Numbered from the stretch's first letter, positions 7,354 to 15,659 are shown. The stretch: 18,955 bases of DNA from CAYLMG01 sp964464635 (GCA_964464635.1 CAYXGT010000058.1:1-18955), one strand, 5' to 3'. The notes: generated from the sequence alone by a model not told the origin. A program made the numbers and translations.

Positions 7354-9170
7354 CTACTGCGGCCAATTGGGTGTGCAATTGATGTCATCCGGGTCGTTGC
7401 AGGTAAGCCACATAGAAGCAAGCTGTGCAAAATCTGTAAATGATACCGAATCGCTTTTGTCGATGTCGGCGCCGTTGCACCATTCATTAGTGCTGCAATC
7501 ACTGTTCAGCCATTCGACAGCCAGTAATTTTAAGTCNNNNNNNNNNCCTTGAATCCGACGAAACAATCCGTATCGATATCGGATGGATAGCCGTATCCGA
7601 GCGTCCATACGGCTTGACAGGTTACCGGCTGCATCATTTCAAAGGCTGAATTGACATCGACCAGGCCGTAACCGAATGTTTCATCGTAGCCCGGGGTGCC
7701 CAGGTCTTCTGCGGAGCTGATTAGGATATCCCGCACCTCTTCTGCTGAAATATCACCACCCTGAGCGGCAAATATCAAAGCGGCAACGCCTGAAACATGC
7801 GGGGTTGACATCGATGTTCCGTTGTTATATCCGTAAAGGTCCGCTGTTACAGAAACAGTTCCGGTTATTCCGTCTTCGGCAAGCGGCTCAAGCTCATCAC
7901 CATCTTCTTGTGAGACTGATACAACCACCAGCGGGCTGCCGGTTGCGAGTGTGCCGAGAAAATTGTCCGGGATATTGTTTGAAATAATTACTCCCATTGC
8001 TCCTTTTGACTGAGCGTGGGCGACTTTTTCGGAAAAATAGATATCGCCCCGGCGGATGTGAGCTATATTACCGGCTACACTATCAGGGCAGGTATTTTCA
8101 GGATCCAGTCCGGTTGCCAGGCCGCAATTACAAATCTGACCGGTAACTATTCCGGCGGCAGTCCCTTCAACGGTGTTGGATTGATGGCTTGTGTCAGACC
8201 ATATCGCATCGCCCGTTGCATCAGAGCCGACAGGAACAGTAGAAAAAACGTTTACTCCCGGTGCGGCAAGCTCTATTGTAGGGCCATAATTCGAGAAGTA
8301 GGCTTTTTGTTTGTCTTCATCCACAGCAGCCACAGATATTACAGAATCAAAGCCGGCAGGATATTCAAGCGTACTGCTGCCATCGTTTCCCGCAGCGGCT
8401 ACAAGCAAGACGCCTTCGGCGTAAGCATTATCGCAGGCAGTCTCGAGAGAAAGGGAATAGTCAGTGGTGCCAAGGCTCATACTAATAACGTCAGCGTCGT
8501 TATCCACCGCCCATTCTATTCCTGATATCAGCCAGCTCGTTTGGCCTTCCCCTTCATTATCAGCTACTTTGCCGATAAGTAAATCCGCCTCCGGTGCGAC
8601 ACCGACTACGCCGATATCATTATCCGCGGCAGCTACCGTACCGGAAGTATGTGTGCCGTGCCCTTCGAAATCCTCGAGGTCTTCGTCAGGGACAAAACTT
8701 ATCGCTGCTATTATATTTGCCCTGTCTGGATGGTACATACTTATCCCTGTATCAAGAACGGCCACAATTACGCCGGCACCTTTGGTTTTTGACCAGACCT
8801 GTGGAGCCCCCACCATCTCTATGCCGTATGGAATTTCCTGCGAAGACAGGCTCTCGACAGTATCAGTGAAAGCAGCACTGCTGCCGACAGAACCAGTTGC
8901 GCAGATTGGATAGTCCGGCTCAATATAGGCGACATTTGGATTTTCGAGGAGCTGCTCCAACTGTTGTGAGCTGAGTTTTGCCGCTATAGCGGGAATAATA
9001 TTAAAAGTTCTGGCTGATGCAAATTCGGAATTTGTTAACATTGAGCGTTTTTGATGGTGGTCCTTAAATACGACTATGTAGTTTGCTGTTTCTTGTGAGG
9101 CATATGAATTTATACATACTATCAGGAGACAGCAGCAAACAAAAATTCTCAATAGTTTTTTATGTGTCAT
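7354..9170 (-). CDS. Secreted S8 subtilisin-like protease with PA insert and C-terminal dockerin-like pair
   Basis: A predicted extracellular serine protease. It has a signal peptide (about 1-25), an inhibitor-I9 propeptide (about 30-88, from YIVVFKDH to YIEPDYPI), then the S8 domain. The catalytic triad is Asp140 (VLDTGI), His171 (GHGTHTSG) and Ser453 (GTSMSTPH), with the oxyanion Asn262 (AAAGND). A protease-associated-type insert lies before the serine (about 335-440). The C-terminus is a dockerin-like EF-hand pair, split by ten Ns at 7537-7546. Upstream coding ends ...CFVGFK and downstream resumes DLKLLAVEWL. With the N count as given the frames disagree, but joining the flanks with one shared base gives an uninterrupted 601-residue protein. 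The gene begins 50 bases after the stop of the large LTD/CotH gene, and no promoter is seen between them. The ribosome site (AGGA, 13 bases upstream) is poor. Confidence 0.9.
7537..7546. other. Assembly gap of ten Ns
   Basis: Ten unknown bases interrupt the protease gene inside its C-terminal dockerin-like module. The flanks read GTC and CCTT on the plus strand. Merging them on one shared C restores the reading frame. Confidence 0.97.
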
Positions 9171-9190
9171 AGGCTTAGTTTTTCCTATGA

Positions 9191-9206
9191 AAGCCCGGGC
9201 CGGCTT
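9191..9206. terminator. Short inverted repeat after the LTD/CotH gene
   Basis: AAGCC...GGCTT, a five-pair stem with a GC-rich loop, in the 50 bases between two minus-strand genes. It is short and lacks a real T run, so it is at most a weak terminator or processing site. Confidence 0.2.
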
Positions 9207-9220
9207 AATCTCGACATCTA

Positions 9221-12200
9221 TTACTCGCCCGGCGTTGGTGTGGCCGCCTGCCAGTTGGCCGGGTCGTTCCCATATTCATTTAAGTTCACCCGCGTCAGGG
9301 AATAGCCCTGGCCGTCCGCCTCGGCCGGCCACGGGTTCGTACCTTCGAAATCATCGGGGTGCGAGCCGTCACTGTAAACAACGCGGTCTATGCGAATATA
9401 GCAACGCTCACCGTCATCTTCCTCTCCCGGCATTGAGATTTGAAGTTTTTCACCGTCATTGGCGAGCTTGCCGTCATATGGGCCGTAAATGATAGCGGAA
9501 GGCACTGATGGAAATCTCTCTGCGAAGGCCGTAGGATTCTCAACCACCAGTATGTAACCGCCGGCGGGAATCGTGACCGGTGAATCGGCGCTGAAGGAAA
9601 AATCAATGCCCTGGGTAAACGCCCACGGCGCAGCTTCGTCATAATCATATAGCGTGATGTCACTTACGCTGTTATTGTACAGCTCGACATAATCGAACTC
9701 GTCGTTGTCGTATGCGCTTCCGCTCAGCCAGTCCGGATGATACATAATCTCGCTTATGACGACAGGGCCGATCCTGGGATATGCATTGGCTGCGCCGGGT
9801 GTGTTACTGCTCATAGCGACAAAATTATATGTGCCGGTGCTCTTAAGGTAGCGTCCGAAGGCTACATTGGATTGCGATGCACCGAAGTCCTCCTGTTCGC
9901 GGTATCCCGTTAGATGGCTGTTTGCGTCAAGGGCCGATGTCAAATACACCTCATCGCCGTTTTCGCTGAGGGCAAAGCAGGCGCCGAAATGGTCGTTTTC
10001 AGTGAACACGATATAATCGCCTGCGGCTATTGTTGTACTGGATGGTATTTCGTATTTCATCAGGTTGGCATCGTTGATGTCGTTGTCACTTAGGTACCAG
10101 CCGCTGATATCGATTGTCTGTGTGGTTGTGTTGTACAGCTCTATCCAGTCGCCGGGGCTGCTGTCCTGGTGGGCGAGGATTTCATTGATTACAATGTCAC
10201 CCGGATTGTGGGCATAGGCCGAGTCATTCGCACAGGGAGAGCCGTAAATGAAAACGCTTGCCCGCCAGCCGTCCTTGTCACTGAAGATATTCGGGTCACT
10301 GTTTTCAGGGTCTATCACCGTCAGGGAAAAGCCGCTGCCGTCGGTGATTGAATACCAGCCGTCCTTATATTTGAAATCCTGAATTGTTTCGCCGAGTGCG
10401 TCCGCCAGCTCGATTCTCTCGCCGCCGTTATCAAGCCTGCCCGTGAAAGTACCAGCGATGTTCATACCGCTGCCGTACTTAGCCGTGAACGAATCTTCTT
10501 CCTGGACGACCAGGACAAATTCGTCCGGATTTAGCGTCATATCGGGGAAGGTGAAATCGATTCCGTTGGTAAAGCTGACCAGGTTCAGATTTATCGCACT
10601 CGTCCCGATATTTGCAAGCTCGATATATTCGGTATTCGGGTCCACGGGATTATTTTCGTCGTAGGTGTGGTACATAATCTCGGTGACACGCAGACTCTCG
10701 GCTACCGGCCCGACTGCAAAAGTAGCCTCGTTTAAGGCGCTCCAGGTGCTCGAATTGAGTGCGCGTGCCTTGACGGTTATGCTGTTATTGATGGTTACAG
10801 CCGAGCTGTAAGCCGTTGCGGTTGGTGAGACTGCACCGGTGCCGGCCACGCGCGGGTCCGTGCCGTCGGTAGTATAGTATATTGTCCCGGCTGAAGCGGT
10901 CATAGTCAGGCTGAAACCGGAATCGACCCGCCCGCCGAACTGGCTAAAGACGGGTGCACCGACCGATGGATACAGGCCGGCTGTCTTAAGCTGGCTAAGC
11001 ACGATATCGTTGCGGGTCTGGCTGGACGCCTGGAAATAATTGTTGATGTTATTATTGACTGCGGGCCACCAGTCGTCATCTTTGGTCCTGGGCGTAGTTG
11101 ATGATGCATCTCCCCATCGCGCAGACTCGGCAATAATTGCTGTTTCGATTTCATATGCGCGTGCCAGCCATCTTTCGGTTGATGTGGCAGCAATCAGCGC
11201 ACCGCCGTTAAAGAAATACTTATGAACATGGTCGGCAAATAAAAGAAGGTATTCATTATTGCTCATCAGCTTCTTATGAATCCACCAGGGATTGCAATTA
11301 GCCTGTGTAGCGAGTGAGGATTTAAGCGTGATATTCACACGGTCCAGCGTCAATCCCGAGGTAATAAGCGATTGTTCACTATCGTGTGCAATAAACTGGA
11401 AACCGTCCGGATTCTCCCGATTATAAACTGCGAATAAGTTTCGCGGCATATTGTCACCGCCTGGCGGGCCCAGCGGCATATCGCGGTTACCCGCATAGAA
11501 AACAATGAGCATATAATCAATCAAATTCTCCACATCCACATACCGCGTATAGCTTGGATTCGGCGTACCGTCGGTATTCAGTCCCTGGATTCGGTAATAA
11601 TCGCTGTTGCTGCTGACGCCGGCGTTCACCTGTGTCCATAAATCGTAATAGCCGTCAATGGTACCATCCGTCGCATAGATGACTCCGTTGTCATTATCTG
11701 ATTTTATCGTGTCATAGTCATTGTCATCGCCGCCGAAATATGATTCTCCGTAGCTGTCGCTCGGGCGTTCGTCGGTCTGATACAGTCCCCAGTAAAGGCC
11801 GTTGATATAAAGGTGGTAGAAACGCCCCCTTGAGTAAGGCTGGCCCATATCGCGATGAGAGTCGTGAGTAAAAGGATCATAAAGCCAGGTCGCATTTGAG
11901 CCGCCACCGCCCATCCTGATGTTCCAGGAGAAATTCTGTGCGGTACGCAGGTCGATTTTGTCAAAGCTGTCAACGCCCTCGTCATCGAACATCGGGTAGT
12001 TCAATTTCGAATCACCATATTCCGAACGGAAGAATAATCTGAACGAATGCTTCGGATTTAAGGGCTGCCTGCTCATTCCTCCTCGAATACGCAGGCCGCC
12101 ATTGACCTGAAAACCTTCGCTGCTGTCAGGATTGATAAGCTCGACCGAGACCGGCCTTTCCCACGCAGCACCGTCCCTGTGAGGATTGGAATAAATACCC

Positions 12201-13954
12201 GTTGCAGCGCTTGTAAAATCCTCGAGGTCGATAGCCAGCGAAATCGTCGGTATCGCCAGCAGCGCATCATCTATCAGGTCGGTATAGCGGCTGTCAGAGA
12301 CCGTAATATCGGGGTCCATTCCATAATCATAAACTTGGCTGTTGACCGACGAAGTCGGCCAGCCTGTCGGCGGTGTCGCTGATTGAGCTATGATGTCGTC
12401 GAGGAAGATATACGTTCGCGTATTCACCTTCGAAGGCAGCCAGCCGGATTCGGCTTTGTAGGCCATAGCCCGCAGGCAGGTTGTCTCGCTGATATTTATC
12501 CAGCCGGTATAAGTCTGGCCGTTACTCATCGTAGGCTCGCTGCCATCGGCGGTATAGCGTATTATCGCATCGTCGTCGCCGCATACGATGCCGACGTCTA
12601 ACGGTGAACTATAAAAGCCGTGTTCCTGACTGAATTTTACGCCGTCAACGTAATCCACGAAGGCGCCCGTGTTCACGGTCGCGGGCGTTGGTGTCTCGAA
12701 ATACATCGGTGTCGATTCCATCGAGCCGACTATTGACGTTGCCTCGATTTCCGCGGAGATAAGAAAATCTGAGCTGCCCGACTGCACGTTCAGCCCGTGA
12801 AAGGCCAGCACATTATCTTCTCTTAATTCGCTTACATAGCTGGAAATATCGTACTCTGCAAAAGTCGTTGCCGCAGAATCATCATGCAGGGCCAAGGCTG
12901 TCGAATTATACAAAAGAGTAGCAGGTTTGTTTTCCGAAGCAATCTCGACTCCATTAAGATAAGCTACGCACCCGTCGTCATAGCGTACCCTCAGTGTCAT
13001 ACCAACATAGTCAGCAGGGTCAGAATCGATTGTAAACGGGATGCGAATGTAACTGGTACCTGTCGTATTGTACATATCAGACTGCACATCGTAGCTGATA
13101 TAACTTTCATAGCCGGTATTGGTTTCAAAGCCGACCCCACCGCTTTCACCGGAGCCCAATGTGTAATCATTCCACTGCGAGTCGTCGAACTGCTCATCGC
13201 TGCCAGTCCAGCCGGTACCGATGTCACTGGTTGGAATGAGAACTTTTTTATCCGTATCCTCCTCAACAAGCATCGAGGATGCTGTGATTGACGATGCAAT
13301 TCCATAGGAGATATCGCCTGACTGCGGCGGATAGCCGAGGCTGCCGTCCGAAAGCTCACACATATTGTATTCATAAGCTATGGTGCCGTCCGGTTTTACC
13401 AGGGCAAGATATTCGCCGTCACCATCAAGTTTGAAATTCGTATGGTAATAACCGCCGGCGTCCATATACGGATAATCCTCATCATCCTGTCCCGAAGCAA
13501 ATACGAGAAGATATCCATAGGCATCTATGGTAACAGACGGAAACTGCCATTTGGTCAGCTCATTTACATCATCCGTCAGATACCAGCCGCCGAGGTTAAT
13601 TGACTGGTTAGTCGTATTGTAAAGCTCGAGCCAGTCCGAAGACCTGCCGTCGCCGTCAAGCAGTGAGTCGTTATTGATTGCCACAAATTCATTGATTACC
13701 ACGGTCAGGCCGGACTCGAGCCAGTTTTCAGCCAGAAGGGCAAAATCGGCAAAGTCAACGTCGCTGTCACCGTCGAGATTCGCACTGCCGCTGCCGTCAC
13801 CAAGCCATTGCGAAGCGAACTCGGCAAGGTCGTTAAAATCGACCGAATCGTCCCCGTCGAGGTCGCCCTGAATTGCATAAACCGGCATTGACAGGCTGAG
13901 TGCAAGTGCCAACAACGATAATACAATACCGCTAAATATAGTGGTATTTTTCAC
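9221..13954 (-). CDS. Giant secreted LTD / CotH-kinase / chitobiase-C-like protein with dockerin-like pair
   Basis: A 1577-residue exported protein. Its modules in order (approximate residues) are: signal peptide 1-27; dockerin-like pair 31-80 (GDLDGDDSVDFNDL, NLDGDSDVDFADF); lamin-tail domain 84-230 (VVINEFVAIN...WLELYN); a beta-rich, possibly carbohydrate-binding segment 240-410; a chitobiase C-terminal-like module 450-515 (IIRYTADGSEPTMS); a CotH-type secreted kinase region 570-920 (GLRIRGGMSRQ, FRLFFRSEYG, then FIAHDSEQS with probable active-site acidic residues); a second chitobiase-like module 1000-1080 (IYYTTDGTDPR); and three more lamin-tail domains (1088-1240, 1250-1390, 1398-1575). 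The start is taken as GTG 13954, eight bases after AGAGGG and directly before the signal peptide. An upstream in-frame ATG (14032) would precede the likely promoter. Family knowledge suggests a cell-surface or polymer-associated role; CotH relatives phosphorylate proteins. Whether this one is an active kinase is not shown. Confidence 0.88.
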   Translation of the reverse strand: MKNTTIFSGIVLSLLALALSLSMPVYAIQGDLDGDDSVDFNDLAEFASQWLGDGSGSANLDGDSDVDFADFALLAENWLESGLTVVINEFVAINNDSLLDGDGRSSDWLELYNTTNQSINLGGWYLTDDVNELTKWQFPSVTIDAYGYLLVFASGQDDEDYPYMDAGGYYHTNFKLDGDGEYLALVKPDGTIAYEYNMCELSDGSLGYPPQSGDISYGIASSITASSMLVEEDTDKKVLIPTSDIGTGWTGSDEQFDDSQWNDYTLGSGESGGVGFETNTGYESYISYDVQSDMYNTTGTSYIRIPFTIDSDPADYVGMTLRVRYDDGCVAYLNGVEIASENKPATLLYNSTALALHDDSAATTFAEYDISSYVSELREDNVLAFHGLNVQSGSSDFLISAEIEATSIVGSMESTPMYFETPTPATVNTGAFVDYVDGVKFSQEHGFYSSPLDVGIVCGDDDAIIRYTADGSEPTMSNGQTYTGWINISETTCLRAMAYKAESGWLPSKVNTRTYIFLDDIIAQSATPPTGWPTSSVNSQVYDYGMDPDITVSDSRYTDLIDDALLAIPTISLAIDLEDFTSAATGIYSNPHRDGAAWERPVSVELINPDSSEGFQVNGGLRIRGGMSRQPLNPKHSFRLFFRSEYGDSKLNYPMFDDEGVDSFDKIDLRTAQNFSWNIRMGGGGSNATWLYDPFTHDSHRDMGQPYSRGRFYHLYINGLYWGLYQTDERPSDSYGESYFGGDDNDYDTIKSDNDNGVIYATDGTIDGYYDLWTQVNAGVSSNSDYYRIQGLNTDGTPNPSYTRYVDVENLIDYMLIVFYAGNRDMPLGPPGGDNMPRNLFAVYNRENPDGFQFIAHDSEQSLITSGLTLDRVNITLKSSLATQANCNPWWIHKKLMSNNEYLLLFADHVHKYFFNGGALIAATSTERWLARAYEIETAIIAESARWGDASSTTPRTKDDDWWPAVNNNINNYFQASSQTRNDIVLSQLKTAGLYPSVGAPVFSQFGGRVDSGFSLTMTASAGTIYYTTDGTDPRVAGTGAVSPTATAYSSAVTINNSITVKARALNSSTWSALNEATFAVGPVAESLRVTEIMYHTYDENNPVDPNTEYIELANIGTSAINLNLVSFTNGIDFTFPDMTLNPDEFVLVVQEEDSFTAKYGSGMNIAGTFTGRLDNGGERIELADALGETIQDFKYKDGWYSITDGSGFSLTVIDPENSDPNIFSDKDGWRASVFIYGSPCANDSAYAHNPGDIVINEILAHQDSSPGDWIELYNTTTQTIDISGWYLSDNDINDANLMKYEIPSSTTIAAGDYIVFTENDHFGACFALSENGDEVYLTSALDANSHLTGYREQEDFGASQSNVAFGRYLKSTGTYNFVAMSSNTPGAANAYPRIGPVVISEIMYHPDWLSGSAYDNDEFDYVELYNNSVSDITLYDYDEAAPWAFTQGIDFSFSADSPVTIPAGGYILVVENPTAFAERFPSVPSAIIYGPYDGKLANDGEKLQISMPGEEDDGERCYIRIDRVVYSDGSHPDDFEGTNPWPAEADGQGYSLTRVNLNEYGNDPANWQAATPTPGE

Positions 13955-13962
13955 GGTTAACA

Positions 13963-13968
13963 CCCTCT
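13963..13968 (-). promoter_or_regulatory. Ribosome binding site that selects a GTG start
   Basis: AGAGGG on the minus strand, eight bases before GTG 13954. This GTG opens a normal signal peptide, whereas the longer in-frame ATG starts add a charged stretch in front of it. Confidence 0.6.
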
Positions 13969-14000
13969 TACTTTCCCCAATTTTGGGCAACATTTCGAGC

Positions 14001-14009
14001 ATTATACCA
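14001..14009 (-). promoter_or_regulatory. Extended -10 promoter of the LTD/CotH gene
   Basis: TGGTATAAT on the minus strand (TATAAT at 14006-14001), with no good -35. The predicted start near 13994 gives a leader of about 40 bases to the GTG. The ten bases ATGGTATAAT also occur at the promoter of the BspA-type gene. Confidence 0.5.
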
Positions 14010-14191
14010 TATATCTTTCGTTTTTGCCGCATAAAAAACAGGATTTTGCCCGAAACAGCGGATATGTTTTAATTTTTGCGTAATACAGGCGAGATTTTTG
14101 CTAAATGTCACCGGAGGTAAGTATCAGCTGTTTCTTATAGGAGGTGTGTATTGAAACCTTTTCGGAAATTGTAATAGCTTAAGAATATATT

Positions 14192-14228
14192 AAAAAGCCC
14201 TGCATATTTTTTATGCAGGGCTTTTTTT
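14192..14228. terminator. Strong bidirectional rho-independent terminator
   Basis: A 15-pair perfect stem: AAAAAGCCCTGCATA (14192-14206) against TATGCAGGGCTTTTT (14212-14226), with a five-base loop. T runs follow in both directions (seven on the plus strand, five on the minus). It lies 17 bases after the stop of the small basic protein, whose operon it should end. The rest of the gene-free stretch 13955-14245 holds the LTD/CotH promoter and leader. Confidence 0.92.
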
Positions 14229-14245
14229 AACTAAATAATTATTCT

Positions 14246-14509
14246 TTATTGCTCTTTTTTCTCTGTAGCTTCGGCGGCAGGGGTTGCTCCCTCTGCTGTC
14301 AGGCCCGCTTCAGCGGCTTTTTCTTCCGCCTTTGCGATCTTTCGTCCGGCGTGGCTCTTGCGATGAGCAACCTTGGGCAATCCGAATACGGATTCATTCT
14401 CTTCCCACTTTTCCTCGCCTTTTAGTGTTTCAATTCGCTCGGCTCGGCTGAGAACGTTGCGATGCCTGCTCAGTGCGCCTTTAATTTTTAATGAACTGTC
14501 AACTGACAT
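14246..14509 (-). CDS. PVC-type small basic protein
   Basis: An 87-residue protein whose first 60 residues (MSVDSSLKIKGALSRHRNVL, then SRAERIETLKGE and GLPKVAHRKSHAGRK) match my memory of the small basic protein family of Planctomycetes, Verrucomicrobia and Chlamydiae (TIGR04137-like). That family has been proposed to be ribosome- or RNA-associated; its exact function is not settled. The C-terminal 27 residues here are an Ala/Glu-rich, low-complexity extension. AGGAG nine bases before the ATG supports the start. It follows the SPOR-like gene by 19 bases on the same strand, so they are probably co-transcribed and end at the hairpin at 14192-14228. Family assignment is from motif memory, without a search. 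Confidence 0.85.
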   Translation of the reverse strand: MSVDSSLKIKGALSRHRNVLSRAERIETLKGEEKWEENESVFGLPKVAHRKSHAGRKIAKAEEKAAEAGLTAEGATPAAEATEKKEQ

Positions 14510-14528
14510 TCGATTTTTCTCCTAAAAA

Positions 14529-15245
14529 CTACCTGGCCTTCTCACCGTAAGGGTCCTTGAATACAAATTTCTGAAACCCCGGCGGTGCCTCGTAACCGGT
14601 ACCGATTTGTTTTATTTTTTCTTTTGCGGCAAAACCGTCTGTTCCTTCCTTATTCGGATTATTATACGTATCTTTTTTCGTAACTAAAAAATATAAATCT
14701 CCGCGTTGTTCAATCTCTGTTTCGATTCCATTGTCGTCAAAATATTTTTTGACAGGCTCCAGGTCCGTTCGGCTGTGATACTGCATAATCACAATATGGT
14801 TCGAGCCGCTCTCTGCCTGTATCTGCCCGGTATCGTAAATTGCGCTGCTGTCCTCGCCGATAGTATCTGCTGTTTTTATCAAAGAGCCATCAATATTTTT
14901 TAAATTTAATTGTGTTCCTGCGGTTTCAGGAATACGAGTTTTTTGCTCGTAAAGCTGTCCGAGCCTGAAAAAGACCAAAAACAGCAATACACAGCCCAGT
15001 CCGAAAGCGACAACGGCTGTATATGGTACCGAAGTTTCGAGCCTGCCGTTGAGAAACTGCAGCATTTTCGGCCTGCTGGGCCATTGCGATTCGCCCTTTG
15101 GGCTTTTAACCGGCTGTTCTTCAGGCGGTTCGAGTTCCGTATATATCTCTCTGGACTTCTTCTCTAAACTCTTGCTGCTGAAGGGTTTAAATTTCCCCTC
15201 GCCGATTACCTCATACAAAGACTTTTTTCTCGGTCTATGTGCCAT
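14529..15245 (-). CDS. Single-pass membrane protein with SPOR-like C-terminal domain
   Basis: A 238-residue protein with a basic, proline-containing cytoplasmic N-terminus (1-70), one transmembrane segment (about 74-95, VPYTAVVAFGLGCVLLFLVF), a linker, and a C-terminal region (about 149-231; HIVIMQYHSRTDLEPVKKYF, then GDLYFLVTKK). The order strand, helix, strand with an I-E-T-E-I-E segment is like SPOR domains, which bind denuded glycan strands of peptidoglycan. The match is structural-looking rather than strong, so a distinct domain is possible. This topology would place the C-terminus outside the cytoplasmic membrane. The ribosome site is weak. It is the first gene of a two-gene minus-strand unit with the small basic protein and is divergent from rpmF. 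Confidence 0.75.
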   Translation of the reverse strand: MAHRPRKKSLYEVIGEGKFKPFSSKSLEKKSREIYTELEPPEEQPVKSPKGESQWPSRPKMLQFLNGRLETSVPYTAVVAFGLGCVLLFLVFFRLGQLYEQKTRIPETAGTQLNLKNIDGSLIKTADTIGEDSSAIYDTGQIQAESGSNHIVIMQYHSRTDLEPVKKYFDDNGIETEIEQRGDLYFLVTKKDTYNNPNKEGTDGFAAKEKIKQIGTGYEAPPGFQKFVFKDPYGEKAR

Positions 15246-15334
15246 AAGATATCAGCTCAACTATGCCAAAAAATCGGCAAAAAGCAACACCCTTCACCCC
15301 GTATAAACGGTTATCACCTGAAGCTTTCGATACT

Positions 15335-15361
15335 TTTATAACATTTTGCTTTCGTTTACAA
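15335..15361 (-). promoter_or_regulatory. Possible promoter of the SPOR-like gene
   Basis: On the minus strand TTGTAA (15361-15356), a 15-base spacer and TATAAA (15340-15335), about 90 bases before the start codon. The short spacer makes it a weak call. Confidence 0.3.
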
Positions 15362-15368
15362 CTATAAA

Positions 15369-15396
15369 TTGTCAATTTTTGTAAAACAGGTATATC
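15369..15396 (+). promoter_or_regulatory. Possible upstream promoter toward rpmF
   Basis: TTGTCA, a 16-base spacer, then TATATC on the plus strand. If used, it would give rpmF a leader of about 250 bases. The region between it and the nearer promoter contains no convincing gene. The whole gene-free stretch 15246-15659 otherwise holds only divergent promoters and the leader hairpin. Confidence 0.3.
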
Positions 15397-15572
15397 TTTT
15401 TGACAAAAAGCCGCAAAGGATTTACTATGTAGGTTTTCAAAACAGGAAGATTATTGAAATTAAGGATTTGGCCGGTAAATCGAGAAAAAACTGCTGACGA
15501 AGGCAATGAAACCTGCAGTAAAACGATAAGTGTGTGCTTTTTTACATTGAGAGAGCGGCGAGCAGATTTCAC

Positions 15573-15601
15573 TTGACAAAGCCGTTCAGATTCACTATTT
15601 A
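15573..15601 (+). promoter_or_regulatory. Sigma-70-like promoter of the rpmF-plsX-fab operon
   Basis: A perfect TTGACA (15573-15578), a 17-base spacer and TATTTA (15596-15601). The -10 is imperfect. The predicted start near 15608 gives a leader of about 50 bases before rpmF. Confidence 0.6.
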
Positions 15602-15602
15602 A

Positions 15603-15637
15603 GCACTTTTCGGGATTTTAGTCCTGTTTAAAAGTGC
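15603..15637 (+). promoter_or_regulatory. Hairpin at the 5' end of the rpmF leader
   Basis: GCACTTTT (15603-15610) pairs with AAAAGTGC (15630-15637). Directly inside, CGGGA (15611-15615) can pair with TCCTG (15622-15626), with one G-U pair and a six-base loop, leaving a three-base bulge. It starts at or just after the predicted transcription start and ends eight bases before the ribosome site. It could be an RNA control or stability element or a protein operator. It does not match operators I know for fatty-acid regulators. Confidence 0.5.
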
Positions 15638-15659
15638 AGTCTTGATGGAGTGTTTATAA

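Noticed and set aside
7354..7608. A separate small gene downstream of the protease
   Set aside because: Its only recognisable content is the second half of the dockerin-like module. It is explained as the protease C-terminus across the N gap.
4997..13954. A cellulosome-type system
   Set aside because: Dockerin-like units are present but no cohesin, scaffoldin or glycoside hydrolase is encoded in the window.
13955..14032. Longer start (ATG 14032) for the LTD/CotH protein
   Set aside because: The extra 26 residues are charged, precede the signal peptide, and would start upstream of the predicted -10. GTG 13954 has a well-spaced ribosome site.
15396..15540. Riboswitch or structured RNA upstream of rpmF
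   Set aside because: I looked for c-di-GMP, fluoride and cobalamin consensus elements and saw none. Only a five-pair ACTGC/GCAGT stem is visible.
15372..15572. A 66-codon minus-strand frame in the rpmF upstream region
   Set aside because: It shows no ribosome site or recognisable composition and lies over the promoter region; most likely chance.
15603..15637. FapR-type operator in the fatty-acid operon
   Set aside because: The dyad has a different sequence and much longer spacing than the FapR site I know.
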